DNA of 64,000 bases from the NCBI RefSeq assembly GCF_025629245.1, contig NZ_JANZXN010000003.1, positions 1 to 64,000 of the forward strand, read 5' to 3'. Both the position numbers and the translations under genes were made by a program. This document shows positions 29,446-38,172 of this stretch, piece after piece (position 1 is the first letter of the stretch; each line of letters opens with the position of its first letter). Below the pieces are notes generated by a model, which saw nothing but the letters and a program-made list of their open reading frames with translations, had not been told where the DNA came from and did no database searches. This DNA comes from Natronobiforma cellulositropha. Its GTDB lineage: Archaea > Halobacteriota > Halobacteria > Halobacteriales > Natrialbaceae.

Positions 29446-29663
29446 AGTGGGTCAGCGATCCGGCGGTCTCGAGCGCCCAGTGGGCGCTCGGCGCTCGTCG
29501 GATCGAGTTAGCTCACACTACTGGCTCGTGACTAATATCGTTGTGGACGGCTGCAGAAAATATCGACGCAGGCAGGGTCGTCCGATCGCGGTTCAACGGA
29601 GGATGAGTCAGTCCACACGAGCGAAGTCGGACGGCCCTGCCCGCGTCGGCCGCTCGAGTGCGA

Positions 29664-30300
29664 TCAGAGCGACTCGAAGAGCGCCATCACGTCGGCGAAG
29701 CCGATGGTACCGGTTCCCGCGAAGTCGAACTTCTCGACGTTCCCGGTGATCAGTGGGTCGTCCATCGTCTCGAAGAAGACGATCACGTCGTGACTGGCGA
29801 CCTCACCGTTCCCGGTGATGTCGCGGTGGAGTCCGTCTCCGTTCAGATCCATCGGCGTGTAGGTGTCGCCGTCGAACTCGAGTTCACCGGACCAGTTACT
29901 GGATCCGTCTTCGTCGGTCCAGTTGTCCGAGTCGGTCTCGTCGGCCCAGTTTTCGGGCTTGACCGTAAGCGATGTAGGAATGATCTCGGGCGAGATCGAC
30001 GTGCCGGAGTCGTCTTCGATCCGGTCGAGTGTAACGTCGACAGTCGTCTCGCCGTCATCGATCCCTTCGAGCGTGACCGTCGCCAGGTCGACATCCGTCG
30101 AACGCGACAATCTCGGGGTCGTCAGCGAACGCGAACACCGGGCCGGTGCTCGTCGCGACCGACGCGTCACCGGCGGTGGCGTCGAGATCGTCTCCGGAGA
30201 GACCGGTGGGAACTGCATCGAGGGGGAATGTCGCGTTGCCGCCGATGCACTCGCGGCCCGAGTTGCCGCCGATGCGTGGTTCGCCTGTCATCGTGTAGTC
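29664..30300 (-). pseudogene. Broken cohesin-dockerin gene
   Basis: One frame (upstream part) reads GGNATFPLDAVPTGLSG then DDPEIVAFDG, typical cohesin strands. Near 30095 the reading must shift to another frame that continues VDLATVTLEGIDDG, VDVTLDRIEDDSG and runs to the stop at 29664. The roughly 35-40 residues normally between these halves are missing, so a deletion with frameshift occurred inside the cohesin. The tail carries a Trp/Asp-rich linker and a divergent dockerin (DITGNGEVASHD, DFAGTGTIGFAD). No signal peptide or plausible start remains. The dockerin half could still be translated from 30218, but its N-terminus would be nonsense. Confidence 0.8.
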
Positions 30301-30500
30301 GACCGTTGCCGACCAGGGGTGATAACGTATTTTCAAACTCTCCGCATGATCGGTGTGAACACTCTCTAGAATCTCTCCAAAATCGAAACGTCGAACAGAA
30401 ATCGAAGGGGGACCTCGAGTGGACCGGGCCGACTCGGAGACCACCGGCCGAACTCGACGGGTGTGGCCGACAGCCGCAGAGAGAACGAGAGGTGTCCTCG

Positions 30501-30623
30501 AGCGCCTTACAGCATCTCGAACACTCCGAGACAGGGGTCTCGTACGCCCGAGCGTCTTACAGCATCTCGAACACTCCGAGACAGGGGTCTCGTACGCCCG
30601 AGCGTCTTACAGCATCTCGAACA
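30501..30623 (-). repeat. 50-bp tandem repeat carrying the dockerin 3' end and a hairpin
   Basis: Units at 30501-30550 and 30551-30600 are identical apart from one base, and a third partial copy at 30601-30623 is the genuine end of the GH9-dockerin gene. Each unit contains FEML-stop codons read on the minus strand, followed by a stem-loop (cgagac, loop ccct, gtctcg). So the last codons of the gene plus a terminator-like hairpin have been copied twice downstream. The rest of the 30301-30606 gap holds no gene. Confidence 0.9.
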
Positions 30624-32706
30624 GCGAGACCACGTCGTTGAAGCCGACGCTCCCGCTGCCGCTGAAGTCGAAGCTGCTGACGTTGTTCTGGACCACGTCG
30701 CCGTTGTGCTCTTCGAAGAACGTGACGACGTCGTTGAACCCGAGGTTGCCGTCGCCCGTGATGTCCTCGTAGAGACCGTCACCCGTCAGGTCCTGGGCCG
30801 GGTTGCCGTCGCCGTTGACGTCGAGTTCGACCGGGTCGACCGGGTCGTCGGAGCCGTCGGTATCGAGCGTCGTCGCTTCGGCGAGCAGCCAGAAGACCGG
30901 CGCGGTGTAGTTGATCGCCCACTCGTTGACGTCGTAGCGCGCCTGCTCGTCGACGTAGAGGTGGGCGACGCCGGGGTCGTCGTACGGCGCTTCGTTGAAC
31001 GACATCCCCATTTCCGGCCACTGGTCGCCCCAGTTGGGACCGCCGACGACCATCCCGGGCAGCAGCGTCCCGGTGCCGTCGACGAGACGGTCGTGGGGGT
31101 TCTCCGGGTAGTAGCTACCGACGCGCGTCACGTAGGAGTAGCCGGTGGCAGAGCGTCCCAGCACGTGGTGGAGCTGGGCGAGTCCGGCGTCGACGTAGTC
31201 GGGGTTCGGCTCGATGGCGTTCGCGAGCATGAACATCACACCGAACGAGGCACCCTTCTGTGCCGACGCCCAGTGGTAGTCGCGCTCGACGAGGGCGTTC
31301 TCGAAGCCGTCCTGCTGGACGTGCTCGAGTCGGGTGTCGGCCCACGAGAGGATAGCGTCGGCGACGTCGTCCTGGCGGGCAGGGTCGCCTGCGTCGGCCG
31401 TGTAGTAGGCGTACTGGCCGAGGACCAGACCGTTGTACCAGTCGAAGTCGATCGGTTCCTGGGTGAAGACGTGTGCGAGGTCGGCTTCGAGGTCGTCGTT
31501 GTACGAGGAGTCGCCGGTCGTCTTCAGCAACTCGGCGGCCGCCCAGAAGCGGTCGAACTCCTCCATCGCGTAGCCGTCGATGCTCGGGTCGGACATGCCG
31601 TCCTCCTCGAAGCGGTTCGGGTCCTCGAACTCGGGTCCGCGGTGGTACGGCCCGGAGCCGGCGTCCTGTTGTGGGTCGACCCGCCAGACCATCTCCGGGT
31701 TGTCCTGCAGCCAGGCGTAGGCGTCCTCGGCGCACGCGAGCATCTCGGCGGCGAAGTCGGCGTCGTAGGCCTCGAAGAGGCGCGCCGCCTGCGCGAAGTT
31801 CGCACACGCCATCGCCGTCCCCGCAGAGGAGAGTCCGAAGACGTAGCGCTGCTGGGTGTCCTGCGCCGGTGGCGCGAAGGGTGCCCAGTTCGTCCCGGCG
31901 ACGATGAACCACATCGCCCCGTCGCGTCGCTGGGCCTTCTGGAACCACTCGAGTTTCCACTTGATCTCGGCGAGCACGTCCGGCATCCGCCCCGAATCCT
32001 CCTCGGAGATGCCCGGCGGGAAGTTGTAGTCTAAGTCCTCGAACGCGCCCGGGTTGCGCTCGTAGGCCCACATCTTCGCACCCAGCGTGATCGCACTCGG
32101 TGCGGTGTACTTGCTGTAGTCACCCGCGTCGTACCAGCCACCGGTGACGTCGACGGTCTCACCCTGGTCGTACTCGGGATCGTCCCACGCCACCACCTCG
32201 GCTTCGGCGTCCTGCTGGTGGCCCGCCTGGAAGGAGAGACCCGTCTCCGGGTCGTCCATGTCGACGCCCACGCGCTTGAGCGTGTAGAGCCGGCCCGCCT
32301 TCCGGAGCGGGTCGACGTAGACGTCGTCTCCGATCTCGAACGGGAACGACGACTCACCGCCGACCTCCACGACGTACTCGCCCTCGTCTTCGAGGGCCGT
32401 GAAGTCCGCGTGGCGTACCGTCCGGTTCGAGTTCTCGTCGTCGACAGGCGCAGAGAGGTCACCGCTGTAGGCGACGCTCCCGCTCGAGTCGACGACCTCG
32501 AAGGCGGTCCCCGACACCCGGTCGTCGATCACGACGGCGACTTTCGTCGCTCCCGGGAGGTAGCCGACCTGGTTGACGCGAATCGCGCGATCGTGTTCGT
32601 GTGCCCCGACCCCGCCAACTCCCAGCGAACCGAGCGTGGCCATCGCCGCGAGACCACCGGTCGCTTTGAGCAGCGTCCGTCTGTCTACCGTGCGCTGTCT
32701 ACCCAT
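30607..32706 (-). CDS. GH9 endoglucanase (Ig-GH9) with dockerin
   Basis: The start at 32706 (MGRQRTVDRRTLLK) places a Tat signal at the N-terminus and agrees with a TATA box about 29 bp upstream; the ORF could extend 19 codons. An Ig-like module (VRVNQVGYLPGA... region, about 40-125) precedes the GH9 domain, with the catalytic Asp in GGWYDAGDYSKY and the general acid in VNEWAINYTAPV. The dockerin has loops DITGDGNLGFND and DFSGSGSVGFND. It is a paralog of 13201-15228 with an extra loop (FEEDGMSDPSIDG). Its final codons are repeated downstream. Confidence 0.93.
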   Translation of the reverse strand: MGRQRTVDRRTLLKATGGLAAMATLGSLGVGGVGAHEHDRAIRVNQVGYLPGATKVAVVIDDRVSGTAFEVVDSSGSVAYSGDLSAPVDDENSNRTVRHADFTALEDEGEYVVEVGGESSFPFEIGDDVYVDPLRKAGRLYTLKRVGVDMDDPETGLSFQAGHQQDAEAEVVAWDDPEYDQGETVDVTGGWYDAGDYSKYTAPSAITLGAKMWAYERNPGAFEDLDYNFPPGISEEDSGRMPDVLAEIKWKLEWFQKAQRRDGAMWFIVAGTNWAPFAPPAQDTQQRYVFGLSSAGTAMACANFAQAARLFEAYDADFAAEMLACAEDAYAWLQDNPEMVWRVDPQQDAGSGPYHRGPEFEDPNRFEEDGMSDPSIDGYAMEEFDRFWAAAELLKTTGDSSYNDDLEADLAHVFTQEPIDFDWYNGLVLGQYAYYTADAGDPARQDDVADAILSWADTRLEHVQQDGFENALVERDYHWASAQKGASFGVMFMLANAIEPNPDYVDAGLAQLHHVLGRSATGYSYVTRVGSYYPENPHDRLVDGTGTLLPGMVVGGPNWGDQWPEMGMSFNEAPYDDPGVAHLYVDEQARYDVNEWAINYTAPVFWLLAEATTLDTDGSDDPVDPVELDVNGDGNPAQDLTGDGLYEDITGDGNLGFNDVVTFFEEHNGDVVQNNVSSFDFSGSGSVGFNDVVSLFEML

Positions 32707-32730
32707 ACCACGTAAGACGCGTACCCGGCG

Positions 32731-32745
32731 GCATAAAAATTTATT
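32731..32745 (-). promoter_or_regulatory. TATA box of the second Ig-GH9 gene
   Basis: The minus strand reads aataaatttttatgc about 25-38 bp upstream of the ATG at 32706. It supports that start and a leaderless mRNA. Confidence 0.5.
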
Positions 32746-32880
32746 GTTTTTCGTGACGGTCACAAGGCCCGTTCGGCTCCGACGGGTGCGAGAGCGCAGT
32801 GAGCCACGGGGGTGATGCGCGCTCGAGTTCGGGGACGAGCAAACGGGTGCGACGAGCGGTCCGCCCGCTCGAGTCGCTTA

Positions 32881-32937
32881 GATCATCTCGAACACTCCGA
32901 GACGGGAGTCTCGTACGCCCGAGCGTTTTACAGACGC
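32881..32937 (-). repeat. Additional copy of the dockerin-end/hairpin unit
   Basis: Downstream of the GH9 stop at 32928 the sequence repeats the unit seen at 30501-30600 with a few changes: the same gggcgtacgagac...gtctcggag hairpin (loop tccc), then another FEMI-like dockerin end with its own stop. Four dockerin 3' ends in two places share this arrangement. Confidence 0.8.
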
Positions 32938-34868
32938 TCGAACAGGGAGACGACGTCGTTGAAGCCGACGCTCCCGCTGCCGCTGAAGTCGAAGTACTCG
33001 ACGTTCGACTGGACCACGTCGCCGTTGTGCTCCTCGAAGAAGGTCACGACGTCGTTGAACCCGAGGTTGCCGTCGCCGGTCACGTCCTCGTAGAGACCGT
33101 CGCCCGTCAGGTCCTGGGCGGGGTTGCCGTCGCCGGTGACGTCGAGGTCGCCTGGTTCGCCCGGTTCGCCGGGGTCGCTCTCGCCCCACGGCAGTTCGTC
33201 GGGTTCGTTCCAGTACTCGTCGGGCAGGAAGTCACGGGGTTCGTCGCCCTCGCCGTAGTAGGTGTAGAGTCCAGCGAGCGCGCCGACGAGGCCGGTGTTG
33301 AAGTCGATGGCGACCTCGTTCAGCGTGTAGTCGGCCGTGTCGTCGATGTGGTTGTCGCTGGCGTCGGGACCGCCGACGAGCGCGCCGTAGAGGGTGTACT
33401 CGTGTTCCGGTGGCACACTCGGCATCCCCGAGTCGGTCCCGTGAGCGGCGTCGTGGTGAGGCCGCTCGGCGTGGCTGTCGGTGAAGCCGACGATGAGCGA
33501 GTAGCCGAAGGGGTTGTCGCCCATGATGTACTCCATCTGGCCGAGCGCCCAGTCGGTGACGTCGCTGTTGCCGGTGTAGTTGCGGTAGACGGTCGCCATG
33601 AACTGCGCCGCCGCGTTGTACCGGGCCGATCCCCACTCGTTCAGGAAGGAAAAGCCCGCGGGCGTCGTCTGGATGTAGTCGCCCCACGAAGCCTCGTGAG
33701 AGACCTCGCCGCCGCTCCAGTACGCGAGGTTCCAGAAGGCGAGTTCGCGCCAGCGCTCCTCGCCCGTGATGTCGTAGAGTTTGAGGAAGACCCCGCTCCA
33801 GACGGAGTCCCACGACTGCACCCAGGTGTTGTGCCAGTCGTCGTGGACCGAGGTGAGGATGTCGCTGACGTGACCCGTGTAACTGTCGCCGCTGACACCG
33901 GCCGCGTCCTCGAGATAGGCGTCCTCGCCCGTGGCCTCGTGAAGCCAGATGGCGGCCCAGCAGAGGTGGTCGGCGTCGTTGGTCGACTCGTAGTACGGCG
34001 CGGCCGTCTGGGGGACGCCGCGGTGTTCGTCGGCGAAGGCGTAGAGCGCTTCGGCCGCGTCGAGACACTCCGCGGCGTAGTCGGGGTCTTCGCTCTCGAG
34101 CACCAGCGAGATGACGGCGAGCGCCGCGGCGGCGGCCGCCGACCGGTCGCTCGCCGGGTCGTCCGCGGTCGCGAAGTAGGCCGGACGGGGCGACTGCTCG
34201 GGGTCCTGTTCCTCCGGTGGTCCCCAGTAGTTGTGGTCGAAGCTCCCGCCGCCGTTGCTCACCTGGTAGCAGAAGGCGACGACCTCGCCGCTGTCGTCGC
34301 GGAAGATGCACTTCAGGAAGTACTCGGCGAAGCGGTGGAGGTGGTGGAGGATGTGGTCGTAGCTGCCGACGTCACGGAAGGCGTCCTCGAACTCGAGGAC
34401 GGCCCACGCGAGGTTCGACGCGCTGAAACTCTGCGGGAGACCGAACTTGACGTGGTCGCCCGCGTCGTGGAAGCCGCCGCTGACGTCGACGGTGCCGGTG
34501 CCGTCGGGATCCAGAATGTCGCTGTACTGGCTGATGAAGCCCGACGAGAGGTCCGTCCCGCCGTTCGAGACGGCTTCCTCGAGCGGCACGGCGGCGTCCT
34601 CGTCGTGGCAGGCACCGCGCCAGGCGAGGCGGCCGTCGCCCGCGTCGGGACCACACCGGTTCGCGTCGAAGAAGTACAGCGACTTGTTGAGTGCCGACGC
34701 CAGGTTGTAGGAGTGCTGGTGGGCGCTGGCGGTTCCGGGACCAGCCCCGAGGGCGAACAGGCCAGCCCCCGCTCCCGCCGCCTTCAGCAGGCGGCGACGC
34801 GAAGGGTGGGCGAGACTGGTCGTTCGGGACGGTGCAGAACGGTCCGTGGGTGGTGTGTCGTTGGTCAT
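32928..34868 (-). CDS. GH9 endoglucanase (no Ig module) with dockerin
   Basis: The start at 34868 (MTNDTPPTD) puts the Tat signal SRRRLLKAAG about 22 residues in. The GH9 domain spans about 55-540 without an N-terminal Ig module, unlike the other two GH9s. Motifs are GGFHDAGDHVKFGLP (catalytic Asp), HHDAAHGT and TLNEVAIDFNTG (general acid). A Pro/Gly/Glu linker leads to the dockerin (DVTGDGNLGFND, DFSGSGSVGFND). Its dockerin is nearly the same as that of its neighbour although the catalytic domains differ strongly, which suggests dockerin exchange or conversion. Candidate promoter AT block at 34940-34952. Confidence 0.93.
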   Translation of the reverse strand: MTNDTPPTDRSAPSRTTSLAHPSRRRLLKAAGAGAGLFALGAGPGTASAHQHSYNLASALNKSLYFFDANRCGPDAGDGRLAWRGACHDEDAAVPLEEAVSNGGTDLSSGFISQYSDILDPDGTGTVDVSGGFHDAGDHVKFGLPQSFSASNLAWAVLEFEDAFRDVGSYDHILHHLHRFAEYFLKCIFRDDSGEVVAFCYQVSNGGGSFDHNYWGPPEEQDPEQSPRPAYFATADDPASDRSAAAAAALAVISLVLESEDPDYAAECLDAAEALYAFADEHRGVPQTAAPYYESTNDADHLCWAAIWLHEATGEDAYLEDAAGVSGDSYTGHVSDILTSVHDDWHNTWVQSWDSVWSGVFLKLYDITGEERWRELAFWNLAYWSGGEVSHEASWGDYIQTTPAGFSFLNEWGSARYNAAAQFMATVYRNYTGNSDVTDWALGQMEYIMGDNPFGYSLIVGFTDSHAERPHHDAAHGTDSGMPSVPPEHEYTLYGALVGGPDASDNHIDDTADYTLNEVAIDFNTGLVGALAGLYTYYGEGDEPRDFLPDEYWNEPDELPWGESDPGEPGEPGDLDVTGDGNPAQDLTGDGLYEDVTGDGNLGFNDVVTFFEEHNGDVVQSNVEYFDFSGSGSVGFNDVVSLFERL

Positions 34869-35035
34869 AGTTCCTCTGCGTAGGGGTGGGCACACGCGGG
34901 CCGCATCGGGGTGTGCATGAGTGATACTAACATCGATATACTCATTAAATCTTCTGTATTGTATTTGGAAACATAGAACGCAGGTGTCGGTGTGCGAACC
35001 GAGGTCCGAAAACCGCCGGCCGACGGCGGCGTGCG

Positions 35036-37927
35036 CTAGATGCGCTCGAAGAGGGCGACCACGTCGTTGAAGCCGACCTGGCCGTTGCCGCTGAAGTCGA
35101 AGCGCTCGACGTTGTCCTGGACCACGTCGCCGGTGTGTTCCTCGAAGAAGGTGACCACGTCGTTGAAGCCGAGGTTCCCGTCACCCGTCACGTCCTCGTA
35201 GAGTTCGTCACCCGTCAGGTCCTGGGCGGGGTTGCCGTCACCGGTCACGTCGAGGTCGGCCGGTTCGCCGCCGCCGTCGCCGGTCTCACCGACCACGGTC
35301 GCCACCGTCGACTCGAGCCCGTCTGCCGAGACCGCGACGACGCCGAACTCGTAGCTCGAGTCGGTCTCGAGACCGGTGATGGTTACGGTCGTCCCGCTCG
35401 TCTCAGTCTCGAGCGAGCCGTCGAGGTACACCTCGTAGCCGGCGGCGTCGGCGACGCTGCCCCAGGCGAGGTCGACGCTCGAGTCGGTCGCGGAGACGAC
35501 CGTGAGCCCGGTGGGCTGGGCGGGAGCCGTCGGCTCCGGTTCGTAGTCGACCGTCGCGTCGCGCAGCCAGAGGGCGTCGATCTCGATCGCTCCCGTGCCG
35601 CCGTGGTCGAAGCCGAAGCGAAGCTGACCCGGGTCCTCGAGGTCGCTCTCGCCCGCCCCCGAGAGGTCGAGCGAGACGAGGCTCATACGGCCCGCTTCGA
35701 TGTGGCCCTCGGCGACCTCCGAGAGGAGACCCTCGAATCCGGCGAAGGCGACGTCGACCTCGGCTTCCTCGCCGCCGTCGTCACCGCTGACGCGGACCAT
35801 GAGGTGTGAGTACCGGGAGATGTCCTGGGCGACGGCGGTGCCGTACCAGCCGCCGTCGTCGTACTCGAAGCGGAGGGTGGCGTCGCCGGTGACCTCGTTC
35901 GCCTCGAAACCGTCGCCGCCGATCCAGTTGCCGAGTTTGTTCGCCTCGGGCCACTCGGGGTCGCCCTCGTAGTCGTTGATCACCAGGTCGTTCGCGTGCG
36001 GGCGGTCGGCCTCGGTGCGCACGGCGATGGTCTCGCTCGTCGCCGACTCGTTCTGGGCGAAGTCGACCGCCGAGACCGCGATCTCGTAGGTCGTATCCGG
36101 CAGCATATCAGTGAGCGTCGTGCTCGTCGTCCCCTCGCGGATCTGGACGGTCTCCTCGCCGTCGACGTAGAGCCGATAGTGGTGGAGTCCGGCCGGGCCG
36201 CGGTCCTCGACGCTGCCCCACTCGAGCGTGATCGTGCGGTGGGTCTTCTCGGCCACGGCGAGGTCGTCGGGAACGTACGGCGGTTCGTCGTCGTCGAACG
36301 GCTCGGTCGTCACCGTCACCGTTCCCGGCGCGCTCTCGTTGCCGGTGCCGTCCTCTGCGGAGACGCCGATCTCGAAGGTCTTGTCGGCGAGGAGGTCGAC
36401 CAGCGTGACGCTCGTCTCGCTCCCGGGGACCTCCGTGTGTTTCACGCCGTCGAGGAAGACGTTGTAGTGTGAGAACGGCGAGTCGCCGGGGCTGTCGACG
36501 GTGTCCCACGCGAGTTCGACCGTCGTCTGAGTCACCTCGAACACCTCGGGGTCCGGTACCTCGGGTGGCTGGTCGTCGAACTCGACGGTCGGAATGCGGT
36601 CGTCGCGGTTCTCCTCGAGGACGTCCTGGATGAACCCGCCCATGAAGTCGTCGTAATCGCCCTCGTCGCGGCCGAGGAGTGACCACTCGCAGGGCAGTTC
36701 GTCACAGTACTCCGGAATGTCGTCCTCGTAGGGGTGGCCGATCGAGTCTTCCTCGTCGGTGTGATCGACCGGAGCAAACGGGCGGTTGAACATGACCGGC
36801 CGCCAGGTCGGGTCGGCACACCAGGCTGTCCAGTGGAGACCGTCGTTCTCCTCGAGGAAGTCCATAAACGGCTCTCCGAACTCCGAGGTCGACCCGCGGA
36901 GGTAGTCAGAGCGGATGTCGTTCTGCCAGCCGAACTCGGTGACGACGACCGGGGCGTCCTCGTGGACGCCCTGCATCCCCTCGGTGTGGTCGGTGTCCCA
37001 GGCCTCGTTCCGGCTCACGGTGTGGCCCGGGTAGATGTGGTAGGTGTAGGCGAGGTTCTCGCCGTCGAACGGCTCGACGTAGTAGCCTTCGGGGTTCTGC
37101 GTCCAGCTCGGCGAGCCGACGAGGATCAGGTTGTGCGGCGCGTGCTCGCGGATCGTATCGACCCACGGCTGGGCCGTGTCCTTCCACTCGAGCCAGATGT
37201 CGGCGTCGTTCTCGAGGGTGGTCCACATGCCGGGTTCGGTGGGCTCGTTGTACACCTCGAAGATGACGTGTGACTCCTCGGCGTAGTGGGGGGCCATCGT
37301 GTCCCAGAACATGTCGACCTCGTCTGCGAGGTCGGCCTGGTCCCACTCGAAGTCGCCGTCGCCCCAGTGGCGGTGGTAGTCGACGATGGCGTAGACGCCG
37401 CGTTCTTTACACTTCTCGACGACGGGGTCGAGGTGCGTCTCGATGTAGTCCTCGAGTTCCGCCCGGGTGAACGCCACCGCGTCCGGCGGGCCACCGGTGT
37501 GGCCGGGTTCGTACTCGCCGATGTCGATCGGCTGGACCGGAATCCGGATCACGCGCGGGTACCAGCCGCGGCTCTGGTCGGTCAGAAACTCGACGACCTG
37601 CGGGGCAGTCATCCCGCGCGCCGGTGCCGTGACGTTGATCCGTTTCGGATCCGCCATGTTCAGCCCGCGCAGTTTGACCTCCTCGCCGAGGGGGTCTTTG
37701 ATCAGGTTCCCCTCGACGTGGAGCCACGGCGTCGGAATCTGTTTCTCCGTGGTCGCCGTCGCGGTGCCCGTCGCTGCGCTCCCGAGCGCGAGCGCGCCAC
37801 CGGCAGCACCCGCGACTTTCAGGAAGTCCCGGCGGGTCGCCCCACCGACTGTACCCTGCGCGCTGTCACTACCCGGGGGGTGAGCGCGCTCGTCCGTCCG
37901 TTCGTCAGCCTCAGTCTCGTGTCTCAT
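35036..37927 (-). CDS. Multimodular GH5 cellulase with three FnIII modules, jelly-roll CBM and dockerin
   Basis: The start at 37927 (MRHETEADE) precedes the Tat signal TRRDFLKVAG by about 30 residues; the ORF extends 45 codons upstream without signal-like sequence. Modules in order: GH5 (about 62-400; acid/base in YNEPT, nucleophile in VTEFGW), FnIII (about 452-545), FnIII (about 549-640), jelly-roll (about 647-795, the module of 10387-12093 and 12226-12990), FnIII (about 800-885), dockerin (887-963; DVTGDGNLGFND, DFSGNGQVGFND). Its GH5 is the closest match to that of the cohesin scaffoldin. So one GH5 lineage is found both on a cohesin chain and on a dockerin chain. Confidence 0.92.
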   Translation of the reverse strand: MRHETEADERTDERAHPPGSDSAQGTVGGATRRDFLKVAGAAGGALALGSAATGTATATTEKQIPTPWLHVEGNLIKDPLGEEVKLRGLNMADPKRINVTAPARGMTAPQVVEFLTDQSRGWYPRVIRIPVQPIDIGEYEPGHTGGPPDAVAFTRAELEDYIETHLDPVVEKCKERGVYAIVDYHRHWGDGDFEWDQADLADEVDMFWDTMAPHYAEESHVIFEVYNEPTEPGMWTTLENDADIWLEWKDTAQPWVDTIREHAPHNLILVGSPSWTQNPEGYYVEPFDGENLAYTYHIYPGHTVSRNEAWDTDHTEGMQGVHEDAPVVVTEFGWQNDIRSDYLRGSTSEFGEPFMDFLEENDGLHWTAWCADPTWRPVMFNRPFAPVDHTDEEDSIGHPYEDDIPEYCDELPCEWSLLGRDEGDYDDFMGGFIQDVLEENRDDRIPTVEFDDQPPEVPDPEVFEVTQTTVELAWDTVDSPGDSPFSHYNVFLDGVKHTEVPGSETSVTLVDLLADKTFEIGVSAEDGTGNESAPGTVTVTTEPFDDDEPPYVPDDLAVAEKTHRTITLEWGSVEDRGPAGLHHYRLYVDGEETVQIREGTTSTTLTDMLPDTTYEIAVSAVDFAQNESATSETIAVRTEADRPHANDLVINDYEGDPEWPEANKLGNWIGGDGFEANEVTGDATLRFEYDDGGWYGTAVAQDISRYSHLMVRVSGDDGGEEAEVDVAFAGFEGLLSEVAEGHIEAGRMSLVSLDLSGAGESDLEDPGQLRFGFDHGGTGAIEIDALWLRDATVDYEPEPTAPAQPTGLTVVSATDSSVDLAWGSVADAAGYEVYLDGSLETETSGTTVTITGLETDSSYEFGVVAVSADGLESTVATVVGETGDGGGEPADLDVTGDGNPAQDLTGDELYEDVTGDGNLGFNDVVTFFEEHTGDVVQDNVERFDFSGNGQVGFNDVVALFERI

Positions 37928-38172
37928 GGTATGTCTCGTGGTCCGTATCCGGGCGTCCACACACCCACCCCACCGGCCGCCGACGGCGCGGGACGGGGAC
38001 CCTGTCCCGTCCGACCCGAGCGCGTCGCGTCCCGGCGAGGCTCGGACGCGGTTTCCGAACACGTGCTGGGAGGGTTGTATTCACTCACACATAAACACTG
38101 TGTAAATTACCAGTGGCCAGACGCCACCGGAGTGGTCTCCGCGAGCACGCGGCTTCCAGCAGCCCGAACGCC

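Noticed and set aside
30501-30623. Possible CRISPR array
   Set aside because: The 50-bp units abut directly without variable spacers and contain dockerin coding ends; this is a tandem duplication.
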